Positions 12,401 to 27,400 are shown, counted from the stretch's first letter. The stretch is 64,000 bases of DNA from Glandiceps talaboti (GCF_964340395.1 NC_135570.1:5427822-5491821); one strand, 5' to 3'. Notes: generated by a model not told the origin, from the sequence alone. A program made the numbers and translations.

Positions 12401-15400
12401 CAAAACCTAAAGGTAGCTTTAATGGGCCTTTCACTGTAAATCAAAGTGGAACTATCTTGCCAAGTGGAGGGAAATTGCAAAGCGAAGTCCCAAGTTCATT
12501 ACCTCATACACAAGCTAAAATTCCAGACGAAATGGCAGGGAAGGTTAGTGCCTCTCCTGGTCGGCCAGGGCGCAGTTTTTCAGTAGATGGCATGACTGAA
12601 AGAGACAGTCAGCAGTCAGACTTTGGTAGATTACAAAAGTGGGATGTGACTCAGAAGCTCGACCAAATACCCGATGTCCCCGAAATTAGCCCAAAATACA
12701 AAGATGAAAGACCATCATCAATTTTATCTGCCCCGGGTGGTGCTTCCCCTACGGTCCAAGTAGATCATTCCAGAAGTTCCAGTCGGGATTTTAATCCCAG
12801 ACCCAAACCATATGCCCCACCAGTAAACAAACACACATCATCAGCAGAACAGTCCTCTGCAAGAGTACAAAAATCTACAGGAGTAATACCTGTACATGAC
12901 AGAAGTTTTAATGTCTCCCCCAAGCCCTATCAAATGACAACTGCCCATGATCAGACACCAAGCCTATCGGGAACAAGCACATTGAGTGATGTCACAGTCA
13001 TTGAAAAACCAGTCGGTAATATTGTAAAACGGGAAAATAATGTAGATATTTTGATTTTGGACCAAAACAGACCATCAGAGGATGCATCCATAATTGATAC
13101 GCTTAGTAGTATTGAGAATCTCAACCTTAGTCAGCAAGAAATTGACTTACTAACTGCAGATCCTCAAGCTTCCGTCACCCAACTTAGGTCAAGGTATGAA
13201 AGTTTATCTGTAGATGCCAAGTTAAGAGCAAGACAACTAGCCTATCTTACATGTGCAGTGTCCTCCCCTGATTTAAGAGATGGCGAGGAGGCTGCCGCTC
13301 ATAGACATGATCAGCAACCATTTTCATATACCAACTTAAAAGCCCCTGTGGCAGAGCTAAAAGATTTGAAAAAACAACATGACGACCAACATAGTACAAG
13401 TAGGGAGGCAATGATTCAAGTTAGTTACACTAGTCTGCCTAGACATCATAGCTACCCTGACATTGCAGAGGATAAGGAAAATTTGGGAGGGCCATCTAGA
13501 GAAGTTATAGACGAAATTAGGGATAAAGTTCACAAAGACAAAAATAGGGAAATCTGGGTTTCTGAGAGCGCTTTGAGTTCTGCATCATACCCCACAAATC
13601 CTGGCCACACGTATATGTGGCTTGATCGTCTCGCTCATGAAATGGAGAACGATACCGCACTGAGAAAGAAGTCAGCTTCATATTCCTCATTACCAGTTAA
13701 GAAGACAGAGCGAAGTGCTGTTGAGAAACTGAAGGCAAAAGCAGCAAAACACAAACAAATGGAGAAACAAAAAGGTTTTAACACCTCGTCGTTATTATAT
13801 TTATGCATGTGGTTACATTTTACTATAATCAAAATCTCATTGATTTGCTCAACAGTGGAAGTTTTTAGTGGTTTTATTTTGCCTGAACATTCCGTGTTGT
13901 CTGTATATTTCTACTTTTGTATTATATTTCTTTTTTCAGTGGTTTATTATTGCTGTCAATTTGTACAGTATTTGGTGCGACTGTATGGTGTGGTTTTAAT
14001 ATATACAGACTCCTACCTACTGTCACTTTAAATGGAATGTACACTTATAGTTGCACCTTTTACCCTCCTTCAATTTTGCCAGCCTTTCCTTCCATATCAT
14101 ATGCTAAGAAATATAAAGTAACCAATGTGTTAGTTGTACTTGTAATGTTTGCAACATATTGTAGGTATTTGCACACAAAAATGCTAATTGTTGATAAAAA
14201 TAGCAAGCTTGCAAGTTTTGATACACTTGTTTAATGTCTGCCTGTATTAGTAGTCTATGAGTTTACCAATTTATTGTTACAGCGCCCTCAAGTTAACCAA
14301 GACATATGTCTTGTGAGGTCGAAGGTCATCTGGTCACACTCTCTTCTCTTCCCTTCCCATGATCCATTTGTGATGTTGGTGGCAAGGCTATGCATGGCAA
14401 GATTACAAACTTAGCATTTTAAAAGTCAACAACACAAATATGAAAACTATGCCACAGCCAAAATACACTGTGACAAGTCTGCAGACCCTTCCATTATTTT
14501 CATTACACAACATAAATATAGAATAAGTATTAAATTGTTGTCCCATATTTGTGAATATTCATGGAATATGAAATTTGTTATCAAAAACTGGGAAACCTCA
14601 TAAAGAAATGTATAATCCCAAAGGCTTCATCACAGGATGGAACAATGTTGAAAATTCAACCTGTCTTTTATTTCAGTTCAATTGATATTTTTGTTTTCAG
14701 AACAAAGCAAGTGTTATTTTGTAAAAGAAATGAATGTAGACTGCAATGTCTGGCTTCTGAAGAGATTTCATTGACAAAATTTGTAATCTTGCCAGTGTTG
14801 CTTATAACATACACTCTAAGTTCCGCTTTCTGCCATACATCGTGGATAAAAATCAGAATTTATCAAAAACAAAAACAAATTATTCCTATAAAACCTGTAT
14901 CATTCAGAAGTGGAAACGATAACAGATACATAAAAATGTCATACAAATATTAATTACCATGAAACTGAAACTGAAATTGTTGATTATTTTATGACGATAA
15001 ATTCCACAGTATATGAAAGCAGAATTTGAGATGTTCATGCATGTGATCACACCATGTTGTCACATAACGTCATGCCACGCCATGCCACGCCCACCTCATG
15101 GAACTAACGTTCATCATTATCATTTATTTGCATAATCAACAGAGAAAGCCCGTCAGATCAACAAGAACCAAGTAAACAGGACCAACCAATCAGCTGCTCA
15201 GCAACTCCGAGTTAAACCATCGTCCATTCAAAATACAAAAGGTGGACCAATCAGAATGCAATAATTAATTGAATTGTTTCTCTTAACTCTTCCTGTCCTT
15301 GTAAAACACTCCTAGCTTCCCAACCAATGAAACACTGGCATCAACTATGTTAAAATCAGCCTTTGACCAAAATGAATGTACATCTTGAGTTTCTCATGCA

Positions 15401-18400
15401 GGAATGAAAATTCATTTTTTGTTTCCTTTAAACATTTCAGCATCATCATTCACACACACATATTGAGTTCATTGGTTGGCATGGCGATCATATTCCTGAG
15501 CTGTACATCAACTTGTGTACTATATAGTATATTCCTTTTCTCCACCTCCTGTAACAATCCTCATAGTCTCAGATTTCCTTGCATGACAACGTACTGTGGT
15601 GTATTTAGCTTAAATTGGTATTTAACTCCTCCAGGGTCTATAAAGGTCTAACAGTTATAGATATAAATTTGTGGCTACCTACAGGTGTGACTAAATGACA
15701 AACAACAAACCTACTGTAAACCTGGAAATTTTCGCTAAAGACTTATTTTCGCACATTTCAGTTGAAAACGAAAACACAAAATAAGTAGTGACTTTAATGC
15801 CTTCTTGTACTTGAACACAATGTACCAGGATGGTAAATAGTAGAAATTAGTCTTTGGGAACTAGCTGAAGAATTAGTCTGAAAGCTGTTGGTCCACTTTT
15901 GTAACCACTCCCTACCTACTATGAGTTGAGCGTATTATGTAAGCGAAAACAACACGTGGATCTTACAGGCTATTGAAGACTGAAATGGCAAAATTTTCTT
16001 ATGGCTAAAATATCTAGATTTACAGTATTATGTTACCATGTATGTAGTAGTTCCAAACTCTGAGCGTAAAAGTTGTACTACTAGTATATATTTCAGCTAA
16101 ATCACTTAATAGCCTTCTTCAGCAGTGTAATGCAAAGTATAGATAAACCATGACAGTGCTTATCATTTGGTATCTATGTAAATTGACATTCAGTTTAATT
16201 GATTGATTTTGCATCTGATGTTTATGGAAGATCTGATTGACTGCTGTGTTTTGGTGTGTACTGTTTGTTAGAAATGCCCACATGAACTAAGTCTTGTTTT
16301 GAACTCTGTGGAAATATTCAGGATTCAGTTGTAATAAGATTTTGCATAATGCAGTCACATGTAATACTAGATGTTTTCATATGCATATGAAGTACACTAT
16401 GGATAAGCATTGGTCTACAATCTCTCTCAGGTCAAAAGGCAAATGATTAATTCCAGTCAATGAGTACAAAGATAGTTGACAGCTTTGGGTTAGCTAAGAT
16501 TATAAGCTATCGACAGTGACAGAGTTCATGACCTGAGAACTGTGACATGAAAACAAAACAATTTCAATAATTGAACACTTGGTGGTGCTATTTAATTTGG
16601 TTTGATTTGGTACAATGGTAGAGTTGAAGCCTTTTTCTCTGTAGGTGGTCCATTGTCCAAACAGTTCATCACAGTATAAATAAGAAATTTGATATTTGGA
16701 ATATTTTCAAACTGATCTCACCCATTGTCATGTACTCAATGGGTTAAAATTTAGTATTTTCCATGAAAATAAGGAAGAAAAATTTTGCATAAATTCTTTT
16801 GGGGGGCAATGATTATGTATTTGGTGAATGTATTTATATCGACAAAAAAGTCCTGTAAACAATATTTTCTCTTATATTAGTTTAGGGGTCTACCAATGAG
16901 CATAAGGTTTGTCAGCAGAATATGATTTAGTGTCAGACCTTTATGAACTCAGTTCCATTGCATTACATCACATTAACACTATAATAACAGAATATAACGT
17001 AACTCTATCTCTACCTTGATGGGCGTCATATGTTATTTTAATCTGTTTATATAGAGAGCTTGTAGCGCTTACATCAGAACAGAATGTGATTCCTTACATT
17101 ACATTTCAAGGGGTGTTTATCATCACAAATAGAAAAGACCTTAATCAAAGAACATAACATAACTTCAGTGGACAGAATGAAAACATAACATTGACCAGAA
17201 ACTTGAAACTCATCCATTCCGTCACAAATGAGTTGACCTGTGAACCCCAAACACATCATGAATATTCATGACAATCAACAGATAAATCCCGTTGAGTATT
17301 TCTGTCAGCTTCCTGGCTATAAATATGGCCTTCAGAAATAGTTGATCAAATGATGACAAAACAGTGAAGCAGTTGCTGTCTAGCTGGTTCAATCCTGTCT
17401 GGATTTATCAAACGGCTGTTCTGACGCCTCAAACGTTGTCATGAGTGATCCTGTCCACCTTGGGATCAAGTTTTTGTCCAGGACACCAGATTTTCTGTGT
17501 TCCTGATTACCTTACTGTTCAACTTCAAGACAGTTATGTTTCGTAATAATCCAAGCTTTGAGATGGTACAGTATGGGTTGTATTACGATGGTTACAGTGA
17601 CTACTTCGATCCTCCATCAACTACCTCAGTGTCTCCTGCCCAGACGGGTAGATGCCGTATGTTATTGATTTACTGTCTTATGTTAAGCCAAGTATTTAAA
17701 CTTTATCATCTGTTGTGACTTGAGAATAGAAGGAATGAACAGCTGTAAAGATGGATGAAATCGATGTCCTTTTTTATCACCATTCACAGCTGTTAGTTTG
17801 CATATCCATTGTCATTTTTGCAGGCTGTTGTTGACTTCATGATTCAGTGATTTTGAAGGATTCTTGCAACCGTATTAAACACCCAAGTAAAGCAATGTCA
17901 CTGTGTTTATACCATCAGTATCAGGTATAAAGTAAACTTTTATTTTCTTTAGTTATAAGTCAATCAATGGTTGCTTTGAATATAATCAGTCAGTAAACAG
18001 TGTTAGCAGTGCAAAGCAAGTATGGTAGAAGATGCCATCAAACATTTATCTAGATTGCACAAAGTGCTACAGATAATCTCAGTTGTGACACTATCGTAAA
18101 ACTGTAATCAGTTGGTTTTAAATCAGCTGGCAAAATTGTTTAATATATAAATTAGACTGCATAAGAAGGCTAAGATACCAATGAATTGAAACAGTGTACT
18201 TTATATACATTTCATAATAATTCTAGAAATGAAAGTAGCACACTATGGAATTGCTTTGCTTGGGTGTTACAGGTTGTATATGAGGTGACACAATCTTCAT
18301 CGTTTCTTATTTAGGAATAACTTTTATTGGAATTCTGCTTAGAAACAAACACAGAAAGCTTATAAGTAGAATTCATTTTCTGTACCAACTTTAATGAAAA

Positions 18401-21400
18401 GACTAATGTTTACAACAACAAAACATGGAAACAGAAACAATGAAAGATATTTGTAAACCATAAATGCATTTTTCTGTGTCTTCTTCTGTCTTTTGATTAT
18501 CATTTCATCAGTAACTTAGTTTGTTATATTATAAATAAGGCTGAATATTTTCAGAACAGAAGATAATCAAAATGATGATCAGTTCCTAGTTTTGTTTATA
18601 CAATATTATGCTGACTTTAAAACTGTGTAGACAAGTGAGTATCAAAACTGATAATTTATTTTTTTCAATAGAAGAAAATTTCTCTTGAATTGAAACCTAA
18701 ACCAGATAATATACCAAACCATTTATCATGCCTAGATAGATTATTATTGTGACACTTAGCAAGTTGTAAACACATGCACAACTGAACTCTGAACAACAGA
18801 GTTTTTGATTGGATATGCAAATGGTTACAGCAACAGACAGGGGAGCTTAACAGAGCTTATGATTGGATAATCCTGGAGACAGACATATGAACTTTGACCT
18901 TTATTAGGATAACTATTTGATCCTAAAGTCAAGTGTCAGGCAATTCAAAGAGTGGGCATGAAAATAACGGCGTGGTTTATTAGCAGGGAACAAACACCAG
19001 TATTTTTGTTAATTATTCCCAGACATTTGCCGTTCATTCCTTGCTTATCTTGCTAGTCAGTTAAGTGGTTTGCTGTGAGCACAAGTATGTGAGTTGGTGT
19101 AACATTGTGTTTTAATGGATGGTTTCCATCATGGACTGCTGTTTTTGTAAGCAGACTTTTTTTTTTTATACCGTTCATTTTTTTTCCTTCTCTGGTTGTA
19201 TTTCTCACACAGTTGGTTTGATTTCAGTGTTATGTCATCTCAGCCAGACGCTTTTTGTCAGTATTTGTATACAGTTAATTGTAAAGTCAGTGTGCTGGAA
19301 GGGTCATGCGTTTTTGGATTCTAGCCATAATGTGTGCTGGCTGTAGTTCAACCGACACATAGTATAGGTATGACCAGGTGTTTGTCATTTAATGGGGTTA
19401 TAGTTTCACCCTATCTAGGGTCCTTGAACATAGAAGTCAGTGTTTTACACTATCAGCAGTAAATGAGTCCAATAAGAGATGTGTTTTACAGTTACAAAAA
19501 CAGTTTGACTATCTAGTTGTGCACTTTAGCAGTGTGTGTTTTACAGTTACATTTTTGTGGTATTTTATCCTAGTGGAAGCTGTTGCAATGATGACAGCAT
19601 GGTAATGTACTGATTCCCTGAAATCATATATGCATCATATAAATATTTGAAAAATTTTCCTTATATCACAAATTACAAATACCCACAATCTAGTTGATCT
19701 TTTATATAAAACCATTCCAACTTAAAATTCTCATAAACATTGTGTAAATGACAATTCTCTAATCAATATGTTTGAATAGAATGTTTTTACTAAACTTTGG
19801 ATATCTCAGTAACAAAATGGGACATCGAATAAAACTTGCATTGATTTCTGTACCTCATACCATAGTTTGGATAGGGAACCCCTTTTAAACATCAAGGGAA
19901 CTCGGGTAGATTTTACCTACTTAGCACCCTTAACAAAAACACTGGCACAGTGGTAGGAAACCCTGGTAAAATGACTGGAGAACTCGGATAGATTTTACCT
20001 ACTTACCATCTGTAACAAAAACAGTGGTAGAAAACCCTGATAAAATGACTGGGGAACTCGGGTAGTTTTACCTTCTTACCATCCTTAACAAAAACACTAG
20101 TAGGGAACCCTGGTAAAAATGATTGTAGGCTGATTACAAAAACACTGGTTATCAACATAACATTAAAGTGTATTCTAGGATCTGCTAATAATAGTTCATT
20201 GACTGTCATATTAAACACATGGTAGACGTGCAATCCCACATGTTGTATCACTTCTGTGGTATACTAGATGACTTGAATGTCAACCATCAACCAAACTGAA
20301 ATATGTCACTGGAGAGTGAAAAATTATGACACAGTTTTGACTAACCATTCAACAAGAAAGTATCTAGGATGCTGGTTGCAATATCTGTTTATATCTAGAG
20401 TGGAGGTTATAATGTCTGTTCACTGGTTTATTGATTCATTGGTTTCCAAACCTGAAGTCCTCTTGATTTTTTGGAAATATATAATGAAGCCGATAACATG
20501 ATATCAAGTTGATTGGTACATGGCCAGATGTTTGAGATTGACATTGAGATTGAGATTTTGGTTTAAGGTTGGCTAAGTGAATATGATTTCAATTTGATTG
20601 GTGTACAGCCAGATGTTTGTGAGATTAATATTCAAAGATGGGGTAATATTGAAAATATGACAAGGTTGAAATTGTTAATTTGTACACAACATGAGTGCAA
20701 CAAGCAGTTGGAAGGTGTTCTGATAATATGTAAAATAGAGCGATATTATGACTTTGTATGAGATGTAATGTTATAAATTCTATTCCATGTACACATAAAG
20801 TAGAATAGAATAATTTCTGTGCATGATATTGGTTCAGTAGTCTGAGCTCAAGTCTTGTCTGTTACACTTCCCTCTTTTCTCCCCTCTTAGATGTTTTAAA
20901 AGCCACCTGTACATGAAAGTTTGTCGAGACTAACATTATCGTGATATTTTTGTTTCATTTCAGCTTCACCAACAAATCGTTACTCGGCATCAGACATACC
21001 CAATTATCGTGGTCCAGCGAGTCCTTTAAGTCCATCTTCCAATGCACAGAAAGAGGTAGGTGATACGCTGTCACCCCTATGTCTCTCCATAATGGTGCCA
21101 CCCAACCTACAGAAAATAATCCAAATGAACCAAAGTCTAGAGACTATGGGGATGACCAGGTTACACTATTTAGTGCCTTGCCATGGTTTTGTTTGCTTGG
21201 TGTATGTGAAAAGCACTGATTTGTTTGTTGGTATAAGGTGTACAAGGTACAAGGGAAATCACATGTCGTATTCTGTCCTGTGATGTCATATATCGCAATG
21301 TTGCAAGTCATCCATACCACTGCATGAAATACCCTTAATGTTGTCGTAGCTTACTTGTCAATCCTGTTGTTGTCCTGTATAGCCCCAATGTATTGATTGC

Positions 21401-24400
21401 ACTGTTCTCAGTGGCCTGTATTACTGGCCTGATAAGTGACTCTGCACTGTTGCTTGTTAATCTTTAACTGTTGAGAGTCACTCAGTCTCAGGCTAGGTCC
21501 TTAGCACTTACAACAGTGATGCCAACAGGTGAACAATAATAGGTGTTGAGTTGTACATTAATGATGTAGATTAAACAAATCTTTAGAATAATCTTAAAAT
21601 ATATTGCCCATGATGTTTTTCTGAGACCCAAAAAGTCAAATGATTATATCATTTTCATGAAACATATATAAAGTACCTTGAAACTTGATAAATGATATAT
21701 CGTTAGTACATGGTAGCAGTATTTTGAACTAGAAGCAATGAATCTCAACACCCAAAAGTGAGAAAAAGAAAAAAAGCAAAAGCTAAAAAGTTGATGTTGC
21801 TATGAAGAGGGTACTTGGAAGAGGGTACTTGGTATTAACTTCTGAATCACCTTTCAACTTTAACCTTTCACCTGTTGCAATACCACTGAACATCACTGAA
21901 GGGCACTGTTTATTTGGAACACACCCGAGCACCAACTATGATCCAAAGCGTCTTTCATTATGTTGTGTCACTGTGCGCTCGTAGACAACAGAGTAGTTCA
22001 GAGAATGGATTTAAGGATCAAAACTAAACTTGCAACCCAATTAGTGCTTGTTCAAGAAAAACACCATTTAATGCAGAGCTGTACACTATAGCGCCCTCAG
22101 TGTTGAACATTGTGACACATGCTAATACTAATTCAATTGGCACAATGAATTTAAATGCCAAAAAAGGGGGGAAAATCACATAATCTGAATCAGGTATGTT
22201 TTATCAAGCAGAGTTACAGATAGGATGCCAATATTGTTCTGTCCAGTGCTTTGTTTTTACTAGTCCAGCATTAATTTTACAACATGTCGCCAGTATTTTC
22301 TACCTCAGTGACCAAAATGTAAACAGGGTGATTATGTTGAAATCGTCACACATTAAGTGTTTTCTTTAAACACTGCATCGTTCGACCTCTCACAGAATGA
22401 GACTTTTGAAGGTCCAAATTCTGTACTTAGATTTCTCTTCTCTAAATTTTGTTATTAAAAAAATCTCGGTCATGCCCAACACAATTTTCTGTAAACAAAT
22501 GTTGAGTAATTTATCAAAAGAAACATTTTCTAAAATTAAATTTTTCCTCAAGCCGTCTTAACACATCGTGTTTGACATGGATACATTGACCAGATGTTTG
22601 AAATATTGTCCAAAATTTGAACAATTAAAGTCAGTCTTTATTTTAAGCTATAATACTCGCAATTATTTTTAAGGATCAAAACTAAACTTGCAACCCAGTC
22701 AGTGCTTGTAGTTTCCCATAATGCAATTGGTATTTTTTCCTGTAGACTAGTGTTGACCTTTTACAGGCTACCCATAATGCATTTGGCTATCAAAGAAACA
22801 GGGTGGTTTTTTGCAGTTACCCAGTGCATTTTGATATTATTCTTTTAGATTAGTGTTGTAGCTTATGGATTTTTTCTTGACTCGACTTCACAATAATTTA
22901 CCTTAGGACCATGTAGCCCTCTAATGATAGCTAAATATTCTTGTTGTGAGTCAAAATGAGAAAAACTGGCATTTCTTGTGAGTCACCACATAGTTAGAGA
23001 TAGGGGAACACCAAATATCGGTGTGTCACTAGAAATTGTGTGCATCAGTGACACATCAAATTGGCTTAGCAGGCACACTGCTTCGGACCCCCTCTCCCTT
23101 TTTTTTCCCTTTTTTGTTCTTGTATGTTGTCCATTCCTTTTGAGATGTATGGATTCATGTAATTTTACGCAAAGAACAAAAAAAGATGTATATAGGTCCC
23201 AGTGACCTTGCTGTAGTTAGAAATGATAGACCAATGGTTTGCAGACATTGGGCTATCCGCTATTGGTCGTTTTCTGTGCCTTCAGAGAATTCTTGAGGAA
23301 GAGAGGCGGCGGCGGAAAGAAGCTGAGAAAGAGCAAGAAAAATGGAGGCGACACTCCGATTACAGTCCGATGAAATCACAAATCATTACAAATGAAAGAT
23401 TTGAGGATCCGGTTGAAGTAGCCAGACAAAAAGAGCTACAACGGAAGAAGGCCCAGGAAGTAAGTTAAAACGAAGGGTAAAAAAAACAATGTATAGATAT
23501 GCGTAGAGTTGATCTGAAAGTTGATATGGTGTTGCTTCCTTAGCAGCAAATTATAGATAGTTTAAAAATTAGTAAACTTCAGCTGTACACTTGAAGGCTG
23601 AGAATACCTTACCTTTACCACAATCCCAGCTGTAAACACATGAGGCTTATGTATGGCTTCAAAACACAGCTTCATATGTGTGTAAATATATTTATTTGTA
23701 CATCCTGCCAATATTGTCTGTATGTCGCTGCCTTTTTGTTACTCAGTGTTCATTTCTGTTGTTTATGTTCCGTCTGATCACTTTCACAGTTTTCAAGAGT
23801 TTTCTAACTAATTTGCTGATAAGCGTTTTGCATGTTTTGTTTGTTTGTTAAAATGCATGGTTTACAAATTTCCTTTTGCCTTGAGTTTTTGGCACTGCAT
23901 ACATTCTCAAATATACTAAGTTTAATCTGATTGTATGTATCAGATAACTTTGACCTACTGGTGTATAGTGTATTGCAGGTTATCGTATATTGTCTCTGAT
24001 ACAATCACACACAACAACAATAATAAAAATTGCACATTCTGCACTTCAAGTTCAAGATGGCAAGGTCACAATTTCTTGCTACATTTAGTTTGAATGAAAT
24101 CAACCAATTATTACTGCAACTAGATGCAGACATGCTGCAGACACCAATGTTTTGATATCTGCAGTTGATGTCTGCATGGTGGTACATTAGTTCATTTCAT
24201 TCAGACAAAATGTAACAAGAAACTGTATTCATTCAATCTTGCTATCTTAAAGCATAGCTGATGTGTGCATCTGCAATTTCTTATTGGTTTCTTTATGGTT
24301 GTACCAAACAGAGCCAGTGAACAGTGACCTGCAATACGCTGTATTTTATTTTGTCATGTTCTCATGAAATTATACTGTTATTCAATCATTTTAAATCAGA

Positions 24401-27400
24401 ACGATAGACCATACCTTTGCTTAGTATAAATCAATTTTGACACATGTAACTATATGTTTTAGGGGATGGGGGTGAAGCAGATCTTCGTATACTATTCAAA
24501 CATTAAGATACTGATTGTGTGCCCGAGTCATTGAAGGAAAGGACAGTATGGATTAATATTCTGTCAATAGTAATATCCTGTAGAGACCATGTGTTCTGTG
24601 ATCTTGTTTTCACAAACTTTGGTACTAGTATAGTGAACATGATACAAGTATAGGATAGGACCAGGGTTTGAAATTAGCAATGGGTCATACATCGAAAGAA
24701 CACTCTAGTTATGATAATTATATCATCAGGTATAAAATAGAAAGTGCCGTGATATCGTCCCAAACTAAAACAATATTTATTGCATGTGAAAGCATGACAG
24801 GAAAACCAATACAATACATGATGACAATTGTAAAGTTAACGCTCAGAAATTTTCATGTCATCTCGGTTTCAAATGAATTATATGTTATACACCTATTTTG
24901 ATACACTTAAAATGTTAGTCCTCAATAAATTTATATCCAGTTAAACTTAAAACGTAACATTTAGTAACTTAATATTGTCATGAACTAGCAATTTTCTTAT
25001 CCCTTCGTATTAAAAACAGAAGGTGTTTAAAAAGCCTCACAAAACCACACCTGTAAAGTTTTTTGCAACCAAACTGTATGTTGTGTACTCTTTTTACAGG
25101 TGAAAGTTCCTGCAAGGGCATTGTACCCCTTTACTGCACAGAACGCCAAGTAAGTATATGTGTGTGTGTGTGTGTGTGTAGCTTAGTGTCTTTGCTGGGG
25201 ATACTCCGTGTGAGTTGAGTTGAAATCAATCAACTAGTATGGTAGTATGTGTGTATCGTAATGTTTCTTTGTTCTTGTTGTATGAGAAAACTAGCAAAAG
25301 ATAAATCTCTCTCTCTCTCTCTCTCTCTCTCATCACTTGTCTGATATATTTCATCTCTTTGTGTTTTACAGAGAATTATCATTCAAAAAGGGTGATATTA
25401 TTTATATAACTCGTCAGATCGATAAGAATTGGCTGGAAGGTGAACACCATGGCAGGGTTGGAATTTTCCCCAGTAATTACGTGGAGGTAAGAATTCTTCA
25501 TGTTCTCAGTCAGACTGGTTTATCATGGCATAGACAATTGTCGGAGGACAAGATAAACTTGCAAACCAACTTTTTATTTTGTCTGAGATATTTATTTCAG
25601 CTAAAAGAGGCAACATTTGCCAGAAAGACTATATGGAACATATACATTTTCGATCACAAAGTTGATCATTTTAGGTTGTTGTTTTACTTGATAGATAACA
25701 CTTGTTCTGTTAAATAGAAGTAAGAAGGTCATTTACGTCACTCTTATGGAGTCTTATCTTCCATTGTATGAGTTTTGTGAAGAATGGTGAATGAGACATG
25801 GTGATGCTACAAAACTTCTAGCAATGCCTTACTTTCTCCAGTGAAGTTGTCTGAATTGTCAAACTAGTGACAAACATGTCATTTGTAGTAAATTATTGTA
25901 TATTGTCTCTGTACTATAGAAACATAGCCTGTATCTTTGTTTCTGAGCAGAAATTTATATGTTTTATTGGAAGACTTTCCCTTGAACTGAACTCTGGCAT
26001 TATGAATATGGCAATTTCAATATTGTGGTTGGGACTGAGGATGGGTTGGAGCTTACATAGTGATCATGATGCATGACTTGCCATATTTGTCAATGAACAG
26101 AATCACTCCTATGTTAGTTTGGTTGCCAACGCGGTCTCTATTAACTAAAACAGTGGAGGTGTAAATTGTAATGATATCGTATAGGAACTAGACTACAGTG
26201 GAGGTGTAAATTGTAACGATACCATATAGGAACTAGACTGTGAGTGGAGGTGTAAATGGTAATTATACCGTATAGGAAGTAGATAGTGAGTGGAGGTGTA
26301 AATGGTAACGATACTGTATAGGAACTAGACTACAGTGGAGGTGTAAATGGTAATGATACTGTATAGGAACTAGACTATGTGAGTGGAGGTGTAAATGGTA
26401 ACGATACTGTATAGGAACTAGACTACAGTGGAGGTGTAAATGGTAATGATACTGTATAGGAACTAGACTAGTGGAGGTGTAAATTGTAACGATACCGTAT
26501 AGGAACTAGACTACTTGTATGTGGACATATCTATTGGCCACCCACTGAACTCCACTATTCATTCGTACTTATATTTTTCCGTTTTGTATTTGTAGACAAT
26601 ACAAGCATCAGAACCCAGGTCTCCAAAACTTGCAGCTAATGAAGGCAAAGCAAAGGCAAAGTATGGCTTTACAGGCGAGACCAATATGGAATTATCACTT
26701 AAAAAGGTAAAGGTTGTGTGTGTCTGTATCTGTGTGTTGTGTATTTACCTTTATGTGTGTATGCACATGTATAGATGTGACTTTATCTGTTTTCTGTTTG
26801 TCAATCTCTATCTCTCAAACTGTGTTCTCAAACTGATATCATAGCGATGACAGACATCAGATTAGATTTGAAATTGTATCCATGTGTTGTGTTGGATGAC
26901 ATGAGATCTCGTCTATAGCACTGACTAGATGGTTGACACAACCACTTAGAGGGTACATGACATCTGGTCTGTGTTTTGTTCAAGTCTAAGCATATTTAGC
27001 TTAATTTACATATTATACTGATAAACACCTGTATTTTATTCAGGGTGATACTGTCATACTTGTAAGGAGAGTGGACAATAATTGGTATGAAGGAAAAGTT
27101 GGTGAAAAACAAGGAATATTCCCAGCGTCATATGTGGATGTCCTTCAGGAACCTGGTGAGTAAAGAGACTTGTATTCAAAGTACTTTTTCCCATAACTGG
27201 CCGCCTTCAAAATGTTCATCAGCTTGGTAGATCAAATGATTTACAAAGGTTTTTTTAGCATACAGTCAGCTGTAACTATGGAATTTGTCATTCTGATGAG
27301 GATCGTCAACCAAGACAGATCGAAAGCTCAATGCTAAAACTTTGAACTGCTTGTGTGTTGCAGTCTTTGTAAATTGAAAATAAGAATGATTAATTATGAT

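Larger units (their letters stand above)
17648..20963 (+). other. SORBS intron with MITE and tandem repeats
   Basis: 3.3 kb non-coding. It contains an inverted-repeat element (17875-18275), a three-and-a-half copy tandem repeat (19872-20128), and a roughly 85-bp two-copy duplication at about 20500-20632 (GGTACATGGCCAGATGTTTG versus GGTGTACAGCCAGATGTTTG). Confidence 0.55.

Noticed and set aside
546-13774. Sorbin-homology (SoHo) domain
   Set aside because: Looked for in all exons of the window and not recognised; it is probably encoded upstream of position 1.
13775-14031. Extension of the giant exon's frame into a hydrophobic, membrane-like C-terminus
   Set aside because: A good donor at 13775 with matching phase to exons downstream makes this read-through of intron; the hydrophobic run is typical of T-rich introns.
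14561-14953. 130-codon + frame in a SORBS intron
   Set aside because: No homology, no splice sites that fit, ordinary AT-rich composition.
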